From NCBI RefSeq assembly GCF_001612905.1, contig NZ_BDBI01000012.1, positions 186,001 through 250,000 of the forward strand: a stretch of 64,000 nt of DNA. The letters are read 5' to 3'. The translations under genes and the position numbers were made by a program. The notes below the pieces were generated by a model. It was not told where the DNA came from. It ran no database searches and was given only the letters and a program-made list of their open reading frames with translations. Of the stretch, positions 25,679 through 34,649 are shown piece after piece. This DNA is from Nocardia ignorata NBRC 108230 (GTDB lineage: Bacteria; Actinomycetota; Actinomycetes; Mycobacteriales; Mycobacteriaceae). Numbering within the stretch: the first letter of the stretch is position 1; each line of letters opens with the position of its first letter.

Positions 25679-27123
25679 CACCGTCCATCGCGGTCATCGG
25701 CAGCGGTTTCGGCGGCCTGGCCGCCGTCATCGAACTGAAGAAGCGGGGCTTCGACGACATCGTCGTCTTCGAGAAGGCCGACGAGGTGGGTGGGGTCTGG
25801 CGCGACAACACCTATCCCGGTGCCGCCTGTGATGTACCGTCGCCGTTCTACTCGTTCTCCTTCGCGCCCAATCCGCGCTGGCCGCACCGGTTCTCGCGGC
25901 AACCCGCGATCCTCGACTACATCCGCGGGATCGTGGACACCTACGATGTGCGCCGCCACCTGCGCCTGGGCACCGAAGTGCTCGGCGCCGCCTACGACGA
26001 CGCGACCGGCAAGTGGACAGTGTCACTCGCCGACGGCGAGACCGTGGTCGTCGACGTCGTGGTCTCCGCCGTCGGGCAGCTCTCGCGCCCGGCCCTGCCC
26101 GACATCCCGGGACGCGAAACCTTCGGAGGCAGCAGTTTCCACTCCGCCCAGTGGAACCACGACGTGGACCTCACCGGCAAACGCGTCGCGGTGATCGGTA
26201 CCGGAGCCAGTGCGATCCAATTCGTCCCCGAGATCCAGCCGCGGGTGGGCAATCTGACTGTCTTCCAGCGCACCGCGCCCTACATCATCCCGCGACCGGA
26301 CCGTGAATTCGGCCGCCTGCACCACCGGATGTTCGAGACGGTGCCCGCCACCGAGCTGGCCGAACGCGGCACCTGGTACGGCGTCGTCGAAGGCCTCAGC
26401 CTGGCCTGGGTCTACGCCCGGCCCCTGGCCCGCGCCGTCCGAGCCTGGTCGAAGTGGCACATGCGCCGCCAGACCAAGGCGGTGCCGGGACTGTTCGAGA
26501 AGGTATGGCCCGACTACGACGTCGGCTGCAAACGAATCCTGTTCTCCGACAACTACCTTCCCGCGCTCACCGCGCCGAACGTGGAACTGTGCACCGAGAC
26601 GATCAGCGAGATCACGCCCACCGGTGTACGCACCGTCGACGGACGTGAGCACGCGGTGGACGTCGTCATCTGGGGGACCGGTTTCAAGACCACCGAGTTC
26701 CTGGCACCCATGACGATCACCGGAGCGGGCGGCCGCACGCTCGGCCAGGAATGGCAGGCGGGAGCGCGCGCCTACTACGGCGTCACCGTGCCGCGGTTCC
26801 CGAATCTGTTCATCATGTACGGGCCCAACACCAACACCGGTGGCGGCTCGATCATCTACTTCCTCGAGGCACAGGCCAGATACCTTGGCCGCTACGTCGC
26901 CCATCTCGCGGCGACCGGTCGCCCCCTCGCCGTGCGTCCCGAGGTGGAGAAGGCCTACGACGCTCGCATCCAGGAGCTCCTGGCAGACAGTGTGTGGAGC
27001 CGGTGTTCGTCCTGGTACCGCCAGGCCGACGGCCGCATCACCACCAACTGGCCCCTGCTGGGAGTCCAATACCGCAAACAGGCGCGGTTCGATCCCGCCG
27101 ACTACGAGGTGATGGTTCCATGA
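25675..27123 (+). CDS. Flavoprotein monooxygenase, Baeyer-Villiger type
   Basis: The 482-residue protein has FAD site IAVIGSGFGGLAAVIELKKRG at residue 5, the Baeyer-Villiger fingerprint FxGxxxHxxxW in FGGSSFHSAQW near residue 150, and the NADPH site VAVIGTGASAIQ near residue 171. Such enzymes insert oxygen beside a ketone to give an ester or lactone. It overlaps both neighbours by 4 bases. The group is widely seen in actinobacterial steroid, terpene and alkanone breakdown; the substrate here is not visible. Confidence 0.9.
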   Translation: MTPSIAVIGSGFGGLAAVIELKKRGFDDIVVFEKADEVGGVWRDNTYPGAACDVPSPFYSFSFAPNPRWPHRFSRQPAILDYIRGIVDTYDVRRHLRLGTEVLGAAYDDATGKWTVSLADGETVVVDVVVSAVGQLSRPALPDIPGRETFGGSSFHSAQWNHDVDLTGKRVAVIGTGASAIQFVPEIQPRVGNLTVFQRTAPYIIPRPDREFGRLHHRMFETVPATELAERGTWYGVVEGLSLAWVYARPLARAVRAWSKWHMRRQTKAVPGLFEKVWPDYDVGCKRILFSDNYLPALTAPNVELCTETISEITPTGVRTVDGREHAVDVVIWGTGFKTTEFLAPMTITGAGGRTLGQEWQAGARAYYGVTVPRFPNLFIMYGPNTNTGGGSIIYFLEAQARYLGRYVAHLAATGRPLAVRPEVEKAYDARIQELLADSVWSRCSSWYRQADGRITTNWPLLGVQYRKQARFDPADYEVMVP

Positions 27124-28784
27124 CCAGCTACGACTACGACGTGATCGTCGTCGGCTCCGGATTCGGCGGCAGCGTGACCGCCCTGCGCCTGACCGAGAAG
27201 GGCTACCGCGTGGGTGTGCTCGAATCCGGGCGCCGCTGGAACGCCGAGGACTACCCGAAGACGAACTGGAATGTGCCCAAAGCGATCTGGGCACCGCGGC
27301 TCGGGCTGACCGGGCCGCAGCGCATCAGCGCGCTCGGCAAGTGCCTGGTGTTCAGCGGTTCCGGTGTGGGCGGTGGTTCGCTCATCTACGGCAACACCCT
27401 CTACGAGCCGCTGCCCGAGTTCTACCGCGACCGCGCCTGGTCACACATCACCGACTGGAAATCCGAACTCGCCCCCTACTACGACCAGGCCAAACGGATG
27501 CTCGGCGTGGTCGAGAACCCGAAGCTGGGCCCCAAGGACGACGTGCTGCTGCAAGTCGCCACCGATCTCGGTGTGGCCGACACCTTCCACCGCACCCACG
27601 TGGGCGTGTTCTTCAACGAAGGCGCCGAAGGGGTCGAGGTGGAGGACCCCTACTTCGGCGGCGCCGGACCGCGCCGCGCGGGCTGCATCCACTGCTCGGA
27701 ATGCTTCACCGGCTGCAAACACAACGCCAAGAACACCACCACCCTGAACTACCTGCACCTGGCCGAAAGCCAGGGCGCGCAGGTGCATCCGCTGACGACG
27801 GTCACCTCGGTGACCCCCGACGGCGCCGGCGGATACCGGGTGGAGACCGTGCGCTCCAACGGCCTGCTGCGCAAGGACCGCCGCACCTTCACCGCCGAAC
27901 AGGTGGTGTTCGCGGCCGCCGCGCTCGGCACCCAGAAGCTGCTGCACACCCTGCGCCGCAACGGCGCCCTGCCCGGATTGTCTTCGCGCGTCGGCGAATT
28001 GACGCGCAGCAATTCCGAGGCGATCATCGGCGTCACCAGCAAGACCCGCCGCGACTTCGCCCAGGGCGTGGCCATCACGTCCTCGATCCACCCCGAACCA
28101 CAGACCCACGTGGAGGTCTGCACCTACGGCAAGGGGCAAAACGCGCTGTTCGTGCAGACGGTGCCGATGGTCGACGGTGGGGCATTCCGGTTCCTGCGAC
28201 TGCTGCTGACCATGCTGCTGCATCCGGTGCAGTTCCTGCGCTCGCAGAACGCGCGCGGCGCGTCGGAGCGATCGGTGATCCTGCTGGTGATGCAGTCCCT
28301 GGACAATTCGCTCACCTCGTACCTGAAGGGGCGACGGCTGGTCACCAAACAGGGTGCGGGAGAACCCAATCCGGAGTGGATTCCGCTCGCCCACGACATC
28401 GCCCGCCGTTACGCCGGCAAATCCGACGCCATCACGGGCAATATCGCCACCGACATCTTCAACATCCCCGCCACCGCCCACTACATCGGCGGCTGCACCA
28501 TCGGCGATTCCCGCGACACCGGTGTCATCGACCCCTACCAGCGTGTGTACGGGTATCCGGGGCTGCACATCGCCGACGGCAGCGCCATCACCGCCAACCT
28601 CGGCGTGAACCCGTCGCTGACCATCACCGCCCAGGCCGAACGCGCCATGGCGTTCTGGCCCAACAAGGGTGAGCCCGACCCACGCCCCGAGCTCGGGGCC
28701 GCCTACCGGCGCATCACCCCCGTCACGCCTCGCCGCCCGGCCGTCCCCGCGGACGCCCCCGGCGCCCTGCGCCTGCCCGTCTGA
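27120..28784 (+). CDS. GMC oxidoreductase, ChoD-like
   Basis: The 554-residue protein has the FAD motif VIVVGSGFGGSVTALRL near residue 8 and the GMC-like VFSGSGVGGGSL. Residues near 187 carry a cysteine-rich stretch (GCIHCSECFTGCKHNAKNT), as in mycobacterial ChoD-type (Rv3409c) proteins, not in secreted cholesterol oxidases. The C-terminal IADGSAITANLGVNPSLTI is the conserved end. It oxidises an alcohol, probably that released by the hydrolase. The steroid link is by similarity only. It overlaps the monooxygenase by ATGA. Confidence 0.87.
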   Translation: MTSYDYDVIVVGSGFGGSVTALRLTEKGYRVGVLESGRRWNAEDYPKTNWNVPKAIWAPRLGLTGPQRISALGKCLVFSGSGVGGGSLIYGNTLYEPLPEFYRDRAWSHITDWKSELAPYYDQAKRMLGVVENPKLGPKDDVLLQVATDLGVADTFHRTHVGVFFNEGAEGVEVEDPYFGGAGPRRAGCIHCSECFTGCKHNAKNTTTLNYLHLAESQGAQVHPLTTVTSVTPDGAGGYRVETVRSNGLLRKDRRTFTAEQVVFAAAALGTQKLLHTLRRNGALPGLSSRVGELTRSNSEAIIGVTSKTRRDFAQGVAITSSIHPEPQTHVEVCTYGKGQNALFVQTVPMVDGGAFRFLRLLLTMLLHPVQFLRSQNARGASERSVILLVMQSLDNSLTSYLKGRRLVTKQGAGEPNPEWIPLAHDIARRYAGKSDAITGNIATDIFNIPATAHYIGGCTIGDSRDTGVIDPYQRVYGYPGLHIADGSAITANLGVNPSLTITAQAERAMAFWPNKGEPDPRPELGAAYRRITPVTPRRPAVPADAPGALRLPV

Positions 28785-28795
28785 GAGGAACCCGC

Positions 28796-29329
28796 ATGTC
28801 CGCCGCCGACCGTCTGGCCGCCCTCGAACCCGCCTGCCCCCGCGACGACGCGCTCGCCCTGTTCGACAGCCTCCCACCCGTCGCGCCCACCGACCTCACC
28901 GGCCGTTGGCACGGTCGCGAGCTGGCCACCGGCCACCGGCTCGACGGCCTGCTCGCCGCCTCCGGTTGGTACGGCAAACAATTCGACGGCCCCGACAACG
29001 TTCACCCGCTGCTGTTCGCGACCCCCAAGGGCGACATCTTCCCGGTCGACCCGAAACGCATCCCCCTGGGACTGGTCGACAAGATCCCCACCGCCCTCGT
29101 CGAGCAGACCCGCCGACGCCTCGACCTGCTGGCACCCACGCTGCGCACAGCCCGGCACCGCGCCCGCCTCCGGGAGATCAACCACCGGGGCACCGTCACC
29201 ACCGCGATGATCTACGACCATCTGCCCATCATCGACACCTTCCGCCGCGTCGACCCCACCACGGTCCTGGGCATCATGGACTACCGCCGCCTCCCCGACC
29301 CGTACTTCTTCATCCTCACCCGCGACTGA
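28796..29329 (+). CDS. GXWXG/DUF4334 protein
   Basis: The 177-residue protein has the GXWXG motif in LTGRWHGRELATGHRL near residue 38 and the C-terminal TTAMIYDHLPIIDTFR and MDYRRLPDPYFF of DUF4334. It starts 11 bases after the oxidoreductase gene, so it is the last gene of the same operon. It is a paralogue of the protein at 21837-22304. The family often sits beside oxidative enzymes, but its role is unknown. Confidence 0.8.
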   Translation: MSAADRLAALEPACPRDDALALFDSLPPVAPTDLTGRWHGRELATGHRLDGLLAASGWYGKQFDGPDNVHPLLFATPKGDIFPVDPKRIPLGLVDKIPTALVEQTRRRLDLLAPTLRTARHRARLREINHRGTVTTAMIYDHLPIIDTFRRVDPTTVLGIMDYRRLPDPYFFILTRD

Positions 29330-29338
29330 CCGCACAGG

Positions 29339-29959
29339 TCAGCGCGCGAACGCGACACCGGCCCCGACACCGACGACCATCGCCCCACCGACACCGCCCA
29401 CAGCCTCGAGCCGGCGCGGCGACCGCGCGAACCATCCACGCGCGGTCGCCGCGACGACGGCCCACACACCGTCGCAGGTCAGCTGGATGAGGAGGAAGAT
29501 CGCGCCGAAAATCAGCATCTGCACCGGCAGCGGTCCGGCGTCGGTGGCGGTGAACTGCGGCAGGACCGCGCCGAAGAACACCGCCGTCTTCGGGTTGGTG
29601 GCGCCGACGATGAAACCCTGCCGCATCGACCGGCCACCGCCGTCGGTGCTCGCGGTGAGCACCAGCTTCTTGCGGTCACGAATAGCCGTGACGCCCAGGT
29701 AGATCAGATAGAGCGCGCCGATAACCTTGACCGCCGTGAACAGGATCGTCGAGGTCATCAGCACAGCGCCGAGTCCGAGAGCGACCACGGCCAGGGGGAT
29801 GACGGAACCGGCGACCGAGCCGAGGACCGACAGCAGTGCCTGCCTGCGCCCCAGCGTCAGCGCGCGCCCGATCGCGAACAGCACATTCGGGCCGGGGATC
29901 ACGATGATGAGCAACGCCGCACCGGCGAAGGCGATCACATGGGGGATCGGCACCATCAT
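29339..29959 (-). CDS. LysE/RhtB-family exporter
   Basis: The 206-residue membrane protein has about six hydrophobic segments. The N-terminal motif AALLIIVIPGPNVLFAIGRAL and the central GFIVGATNPKTAVFFGAVLPQF are the LysE/RhtB signatures. The family exports amino acids or related small molecules. The gene runs toward the operon at 28796 (convergent, 9 bases apart). The exported compound is unknown. Confidence 0.88.
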   Translation of the reverse strand: MMVPIPHVIAFAGAALLIIVIPGPNVLFAIGRALTLGRRQALLSVLGSVAGSVIPLAVVALGLGAVLMTSTILFTAVKVIGALYLIYLGVTAIRDRKKLVLTASTDGGGRSMRQGFIVGATNPKTAVFFGAVLPQFTATDAGPLPVQMLIFGAIFLLIQLTCDGVWAVVAATARGWFARSPRRLEAVGGVGGAMVVGVGAGVAFAR

Positions 29960-30039
29960 CCGAAGCTAGCAGCGCGCAGTCCGTGACGGCGCAGATCAGC
30001 GTGCATCGGGAACCACGCCCGGGGGCGGACGACCCGGTT

Positions 30040-30064
30040 GTGTCGCCACCGGTTTGCCGGGTAT
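30040..30064 (+). promoter_or_regulatory. SigF-type promoter for the DUF6766 gene
   Basis: GTGT at 30040-30043, 15 bases, then GGGTAT at 30059-30064, with the start codon 10 bases further on. This equals the pattern before the proline-rich gene (GTGT-N15-GGGTAT) and fits the SigF consensus GTTT-N15-17-GGGTAT. Confidence 0.65.
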
Positions 30065-30073
30065 CTGCCGTCC

Positions 30074-30421
30074 ATGGCACATTTTCGTCGCTGGGGAGCT
30101 GTCTACCTGCTGATGTTGCTGTTCATCGGCTCGTGGGGCGCGCAGTTCGTGTTCCAGCTCATCGAGTATCGCAACACTCAGCAACAGCAGGGACAACCAT
30201 TCCAGTGGTCGGGGTATTGGCCGGAGTTCCTCGCCAGCACCTTCGAGAACTGGCAGAGCGAATGGTTTCAGCTGGTCTTCCAGGCGGTGCTGTTGCTCGG
30301 GGCCAAGCACTGGATATTCCGGGTCGATGCCGAGAACGCCGAACGCATCGAATCCAAGATCGACGATCTGCGCGCCTATCTGGTCCCGCCCGACCGGCAG
30401 ACCGAGGTGCCCGGAGACTGA
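30074..30421 (+). CDS. DUF6766-like small membrane protein
   Basis: The 115-residue protein has two hydrophobic segments, one at the start (AVYLLMLLFIGSWGAQFVF) and one near residue 75 (LVFQAVLLLGAKHWIF). Between them is a loop with EFLASTFENWQSEWFQ, which matches the DUF6766 pattern FENWESEFLQ. The ATG at 30074 directly follows a SigF-like promoter. Function unknown; general-stress membrane protein is the best guess. Confidence 0.7.
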   Translation: MAHFRRWGAVYLLMLLFIGSWGAQFVFQLIEYRNTQQQQGQPFQWSGYWPEFLASTFENWQSEWFQLVFQAVLLLGAKHWIFRVDAENAERIESKIDDLRAYLVPPDRQTEVPGD

Positions 30422-30427
30422 CACCGG

Positions 30428-30458
30428 CGCGCCCGGCCCGCGGTGCGGACCGGGCGCG
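30428..30458. terminator. Bidirectional hairpin between convergent genes
   Basis: CGCGCCCGG at 30428-30436 pairs perfectly with CCGGGCGCG at 30450-30458 (9 pairs, 13-base loop). It lies between the stops of the DUF6766 gene (30421) and katE (30465). No U-tract follows. Confidence 0.6.
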
Positions 30459-30464
30459 ACAGGC

Positions 30465-32615
30465 TCATCCGCGCGGTTCGATCCGATCCCACGCGCGGTG
30501 CTCAGCCAGGTCGGTGACCACCTGTGTCACGGTCTGCGGCGCCTCGGCCACGGTGACACCCGGCGAGTCGGCATCGACACCGTTACGCTGCAGCAGACTC
30601 GCCGCCGCACCGACCGCCGCGATCGCCTTCCCGTGCCGCCACATCTCGTTCTCCAGCACATCCACCCGCGGATCGATCGGCGCGCCCAACGCGATCAACC
30701 CGTCGAACTCGATCGAGCGCATGGTGGCGAACGTGCGGTCGACCTTGCGGCCCTCCACTTCACCACCGTGTGCGGCGACCAGCAACGGCCGCACCTTGGC
30801 CTGTTCCAGATCGGCGCACACCTGCTGCACCGCCCCACCGGAACTGGTCTCGTCCACCAGTACCGCCACGGTCCGTCCGTCGACCGGGAACGCACCGCGC
30901 TTCTGCGACAGCGCCGGACTCGGCGCCAGCTCGACGGTGTTCGCCGTCGGCGCGGGCACATCGACACCGAGCTGATTGGCCACATACCCGGCCAGCTGTT
31001 CGTCGACATTGACCAGCATCTGCACCGCACGCTCGCGAACCGTCACCGACGTGCACTTGCCCAGTTCGAACGAGAAGGCATCGGCCAGGCGGTGCTGCTC
31101 ACCGTGGGTGAGGCTGCGATAGAACATGCGCGGCTGCGAGAAGTGATCGGCGAACGACACCTGCGCCTTGTCGGTGTTCGCCGAGGTGCGCAGCTTCGCC
31201 TGCGGCGGCGGAATCGGGGTCGGCGATTCGACATAGGCCTCACCGGCGAAACTCGCCGCGTACGGGCACCCGCCGTCGAGCGAATTCGGTTTGTAAGGCG
31301 CAATGCCCGTGTGCACCGCGGTCTGGTGCATGCCGTCGCGGAACATGTCGTTGACCGCGGTGTGGGGCGTATTGATCGGCAACTGCGCGAAATTCGGTCC
31401 ACCGAGCCGGCTGAGCTGGGTGTCGAGGTAGGAGAACAACCGGCCCTGCAACAGCGGGTCGTCGGTGACCTCGATACCGGGCACCAGATGACTCGGGCAG
31501 AACGCCACCTGTTCGGTCTCGGCGAAGAAATTCACCGGATTCGCCGTCAGCCGCAGGGTGCCGATCACCTGCACCGGAACCAATTCCTCCGGCACGATCT
31601 TCGTCGGATCCAGCAGGTCGATATCTTCGAACACCTGCTCCGGGGTGTCGGGAAAGACCTGAACACCCAGATCCCACTCCGGGAAATAGCCCGCCTCGAT
31701 CGCATCCGCCAGATCGCGGCGATGGAAATCGGGATCGAATCCCGCGGTCAGCTGCGTTTCCTCCCACAGCATCGAATGCACACCCAGGCGCGGCTTCCAA
31801 TGGAACTTCACCAGGCTCGTGGCACCGTCGGCGGCGACCAACCGGAAGGTGTGGACACCGAATCCCTCCATCATCCGCAGCGACCGCGGCAACCCACGGT
31901 CGGACATATTCCAGAAGGTGTGCGCGGTGGCCTCGGTATGCAAGGAGACGAAATCCCAGAACGTGTCGTGCGCGGACTGCGCCTGCGGGATCTCCCGGTC
32001 CGGATGCGGTTTGGCCGCGTGCACCACATCGGGAAACTTGATCGCCTCCTGGATGAAGAACACCGGAATATTGTTGCCGACGAGGTCGTACACGCCTTCC
32101 TCGGTGTAGAACTTCGTCGCGAAACCGCGCGTATCGCGCACGGTGTCGGCCGAACCACGCGAACCGAGCACCGTGGAGAATCGTACGAACACCGGTGTGC
32201 GGGCATCGGCGGCGAGGAATTTGGCCCGGGTCAACGAGGCGGCGGCACCGTTGGACACGAATACGCCGTGCGCACCGACACCACGCGCGTGCACGGCACG
32301 CTCCGGAATGCGTTCATGGTCGAAATGGGTGATCTTCTCGCGCAGGTGGAAATCCTGCAGCAGCACCGGTCCACGGGGTCCGGCCTTGAGTTGGTGGTCG
32401 GTATCGGCTTGGCGCAGGCCCTGCGGAGTGGTGAGCGCGTCACCCTGCTGGGCCCGGATATTCGCCTCACCCGGAACGGGAGCGCCGGTGGGACTGCGCA
32501 GCTCCGGGCCCTGTTGGTCCGGATTCGGACCGGGCGGCTCGCACTGCCCGCCGTCTTCGTCCGGCGGCACCGGCGGGCGCGTGAACTCCGGGGGAATGTG
32601 CTGCTGCTCTGTCAT
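30465..32615 (-). CDS. katE: Large-subunit catalase (HPII/KatE type)
   Basis: The 716-residue length fits the large clade-2 catalases. The heme-side residues are visible: His in ERAVHARGVGAHGVF near residue 110, Asn in DLVGNNIPVFF near residue 180, and the proximal Tyr in GRLFSYLDTQ near residue 390. A C-terminal flavodoxin/DJ-1-like domain starts near residue 565 with RTVAVLVDETSSG. It destroys hydrogen peroxide in the cytoplasm. A SigF-like promoter lies upstream (32678-32702), as expected for a general-stress catalase. Confidence 0.93.
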   Translation of the reverse strand: MTEQQHIPPEFTRPPVPPDEDGGQCEPPGPNPDQQGPELRSPTGAPVPGEANIRAQQGDALTTPQGLRQADTDHQLKAGPRGPVLLQDFHLREKITHFDHERIPERAVHARGVGAHGVFVSNGAAASLTRAKFLAADARTPVFVRFSTVLGSRGSADTVRDTRGFATKFYTEEGVYDLVGNNIPVFFIQEAIKFPDVVHAAKPHPDREIPQAQSAHDTFWDFVSLHTEATAHTFWNMSDRGLPRSLRMMEGFGVHTFRLVAADGATSLVKFHWKPRLGVHSMLWEETQLTAGFDPDFHRRDLADAIEAGYFPEWDLGVQVFPDTPEQVFEDIDLLDPTKIVPEELVPVQVIGTLRLTANPVNFFAETEQVAFCPSHLVPGIEVTDDPLLQGRLFSYLDTQLSRLGGPNFAQLPINTPHTAVNDMFRDGMHQTAVHTGIAPYKPNSLDGGCPYAASFAGEAYVESPTPIPPPQAKLRTSANTDKAQVSFADHFSQPRMFYRSLTHGEQHRLADAFSFELGKCTSVTVRERAVQMLVNVDEQLAGYVANQLGVDVPAPTANTVELAPSPALSQKRGAFPVDGRTVAVLVDETSSGGAVQQVCADLEQAKVRPLLVAAHGGEVEGRKVDRTFATMRSIEFDGLIALGAPIDPRVDVLENEMWRHGKAIAAVGAAASLLQRNGVDADSPGVTVAEAPQTVTQVVTDLAEHRAWDRIEPRG

Positions 32616-32677
32616 CTATGCGCAACCCTTCTGTCCTGGATCGACGTGCTCGCATCGGAAAAAACACCTACTGGCGG

Positions 32678-32702
32678 ATACCGCCTCGAGGAGTCGGCAA
32701 AC
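32678..32702 (-). promoter_or_regulatory. SigF-type promoter for katE
   Basis: On the minus strand, GTTT (32702-32699), 15 bases, CGGTAT (32683-32678), about 62 bases before the katE start. One mismatch to the -10 pattern GGGTAT. Confidence 0.65.
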
Positions 32703-32707
32703 CACAC

Positions 32708-32732
32708 GATTGGGCTGTCGGATCAGGGGTAC
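32708..32732 (+). promoter_or_regulatory. SigF-type promoter for the usfY-like gene
   Basis: GATT (32708-32711), 15 bases, GGGTAC (32727-32732), 39 bases before the start codon. It is back-to-back with the katE promoter, whose -35 box ends 5 bases away on the other strand. Confidence 0.65.
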
Positions 32733-32771
32733 GCGCAGACCAGCGGATCCCATCGAAAGGACGGCCCGGCC

Positions 32772-33074
32772 ATGAACGATGCCGCTCTCCCTCATCATCA
32801 CAAATTTCCCGACACCGAACGCACTACCCGCTCGCATGTCGGCGAATCCATCGAAGACGCTTGGAACTGGCCCGGGCTGATCTTGATCGGCGTCGGCGTC
32901 GTGTTGCTGGCACTCACCCTCACCGCGGCCGGATACGGATTCGAAGGGTGGGCGGTGATCGCCGGAATTCTGTGCGTGGTGTGTCTGCTCGGCGGCGTGG
33001 GTATCGTGCTCGCCGAACACCGCCGGATCAAAGCCCGCGAAGGGCTGCGATTACGAGACCCTTGCGGGCACTGA
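32772..33074 (+). CDS. UsfY-like small membrane protein (paralogue 1)
   Basis: The 100-residue protein has ERTTRSHVGESIEDAWNWPG in front of two hydrophobic segments (LILIGVGVVLLALTLTAAG and GWAVIAGILCVVCLLGGVG), then a basic end LAEHRRIKAREG. The order TTR..GES..D..WPG.. EHRR matches mycobacterial UsfY, encoded beside usfX-sigF. It is a paralogue of the protein at 41571-41831. Function unknown. A SigF-like promoter precedes it. Confidence 0.75.
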   Translation: MNDAALPHHHKFPDTERTTRSHVGESIEDAWNWPGLILIGVGVVLLALTLTAAGYGFEGWAVIAGILCVVCLLGGVGIVLAEHRRIKAREGLRLRDPCGH

Positions 33075-33077
33075 CCT

Positions 33078-33102
33078 GTTTGCCGTTGCTGATGGGAGGT
33101 AG
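33078..33102 (+). promoter_or_regulatory. SigF-type promoter for the stress SDR
   Basis: GTTT (33078-33081), 15 bases, AGGTAG (33097-33102), 41 bases before the SDR start codon. One mismatch in the -10 element relative to GGGTAG. It begins 3 bases after the UsfY stop, so the SDR has its own promoter. Confidence 0.6.
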
Positions 33103-33143
33103 TCGGATCGGAGACCCCGTTCCCGGCGAGGAGGACTTCGATC

Positions 33144-33983
33144 ATGGGATTTCCCGAACAGCAGCAGCAGGTTCCCGGCATCCAATCGAAAATGGACCCC
33201 GTGCCCGATTGCGGGGAGAACAGTTACCAGGGATCGGGCAAATTGGCGGGCAAAGCCGCTGTCGTCACCGGTGCCGACAGCGGAATCGGACGTGCGGTCG
33301 CCATCGCGTACGCCCGTGAAGGCGCCGATGTCCTCATTTCCTATCTCGACGAACACGACGACGCGAAAGAAGTAGCCGACCTGGTCACCCAGGCCGGCCG
33401 CCGTGCCGTGTTGATGGCTGGCGACCTCTCCGACGCCGCACATTGCCGTGCGGTGATCGACAAGGCCGTGGAGGAATTCGGTCGAGTCGATGTGCTGGTG
33501 AGCAATGCCGCCTTCCAGATGTCGCACGACGACATCACCGAGATCAGCGACGAGGAATTCGCCTACACCTTCGCCCTCAATGTCGGCGCCTACTTCCACC
33601 TGGTGAAGGCTGCGCTGCCCCATATGCGTCCCGGTTCATCGATCATCGGCAGCTCCTCGGTGAACTCCGACATGCCCTCCCCGACGCTGGCACCGTATGC
33701 GGCCACCAAGGCCGCCATCGCCAATTTCTCGGCCAGCCTGGCGCAGATGCTGGGGAAGAAGGGAATCCGGGTCAACAGCGTGGCACCCGGCCCGATCTGG
33801 ACACCGCTGATCCCGTCGACCTTCCCGACGGAGAAGGTGAGCAAATTCGGTGACGACACCCCGCTCGGGCGGGCCGGTCAGCCCGCCGAACTGGCCCCGG
33901 TCTATGTGCTGCTCGCCGCCGACGACGGCAGCTACATCTCCGGTGCCCGTATCGCCGTCACCGGTGGACGCCCGATCCTCTGA
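33144..33983 (+). CDS. Stress-type short-chain dehydrogenase (YghA/YhdF-like)
   Basis: The 279-residue protein has an N-terminal extension with QQQQVPGIQSKMDPVPD before the SDR core. The cofactor site is VVTGADSGIGRAVA near residue 40, then NAAFQ, Ser in IIGSSSVNSD and the pair Tyr-Ala-Ala-Thr-Lys near residue 190. This extension and layout are typical of general-stress SDRs such as YhdF and YghA. A SigF-like promoter precedes it. The substrate is unknown. Confidence 0.87.
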   Translation: MGFPEQQQQVPGIQSKMDPVPDCGENSYQGSGKLAGKAAVVTGADSGIGRAVAIAYAREGADVLISYLDEHDDAKEVADLVTQAGRRAVLMAGDLSDAAHCRAVIDKAVEEFGRVDVLVSNAAFQMSHDDITEISDEEFAYTFALNVGAYFHLVKAALPHMRPGSSIIGSSSVNSDMPSPTLAPYAATKAAIANFSASLAQMLGKKGIRVNSVAPGPIWTPLIPSTFPTEKVSKFGDDTPLGRAGQPAELAPVYVLLAADDGSYISGARIAVTGGRPIL

Positions 33984-33988
33984 CCCCG

Positions 33989-34023
33989 ACCCGGCCTACC
34001 GGTGGCTCACTGGTAGGCCGGGT
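33989..34023. terminator. Bidirectional hairpin overlapping a gene end
   Basis: ACCCGGCCTACC (33989-34000) pairs perfectly with GGTAGGCCGGGT (34012-34023): 12 pairs and an 11-base loop. It lies 5 bases after the SDR stop and contains the last codons of the convergent flavodoxin-like gene. No U-tract. Confidence 0.65.
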
Positions 34024-34624
34024 ACTGGTTCGCCCGCAACAACCGGGCCAGATGCGCGGCATTACGCGCCATCGCCGCCGTGGTCTTGCGCACCGCCTCC
34101 GGAGTGTCGGGCAGATCCTTGAAGTCGGTACCGCCCATCGCTTCCCCGTTCCAGTAGGTGCAGCCCTGAGCCGGAATGGTGAATCCGATGTCGTCGAGGG
34201 CCTGGAAGGTGTCGGCCACGATCTTGTGCGCACCGTCCTCGTTCCCGACAACGGCCGCGATCCCGACCTTGCCCAGCATGACGGGCCTACCCGCGTCGTC
34301 GGTGTCGGACAGTTCGGCATCCAGACGTTCCAGCGCGCGCTGGGCCACCGAGGACAGATGACCCAACCAGGTGGGCGTCGCGAGCAGGACGATATCGGCG
34401 TCGATGATGCGACGCCGGATCTGCGGCCACTCGTCGCCCTCGCCCTCGTCGGCACTCACCCCCGGCCGCACCTCGAAATCGGCGATACGCACCGTCGACC
34501 CGGCCACATCGTTGGCGGCCAGCTCGGCCAGCACCTGATCGGCCATGAGCTGACTGCTGGATTCGGCGGGCGACGGCTTCAATGTGCAGACCAGCGCCAC
34601 TGCGCGCAACTGTTCGGCGGCCAC
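34007..34624 (-). CDS. Flavodoxin-like NAD(P)H-dependent FMN reductase
   Basis: The 205-residue protein has the start AVALVCTLKPSPAESSSQLM with a phosphate loop, LLATPTWLGHLSSVAQRALERLD in the middle and AAVVGNEDGAHKIVAD, the NADPH-dependent FMN reductase/flavodoxin pattern. The GTG at 34624 has GAGGAAG 7 bases upstream. It is 25 bases after the decarboxylase gene, so probably in the same transcript. It may be an iron- or quinone-related reductase; the partner is unknown. Confidence 0.8.
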   Translation of the reverse strand: MAAEQLRAVALVCTLKPSPAESSSQLMADQVLAELAANDVAGSTVRIADFEVRPGVSADEGEGDEWPQIRRRIIDADIVLLATPTWLGHLSSVAQRALERLDAELSDTDDAGRPVMLGKVGIAAVVGNEDGAHKIVADTFQALDDIGFTIPAQGCTYWNGEAMGGTDFKDLPDTPEAVRKTTAAMARNAAHLARLLRANQYPAYQ

Positions 34625-34649
34625 GACAACACTTCCTCTCGCTCGACGA

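Noticed and set aside
30422..32771. Plus-strand frame running through the whole katE gene into the usfY-like gene
   Set aside because: Only its last 100 codons (from 32772) have a family pattern and a start; the rest is antisense to katE.
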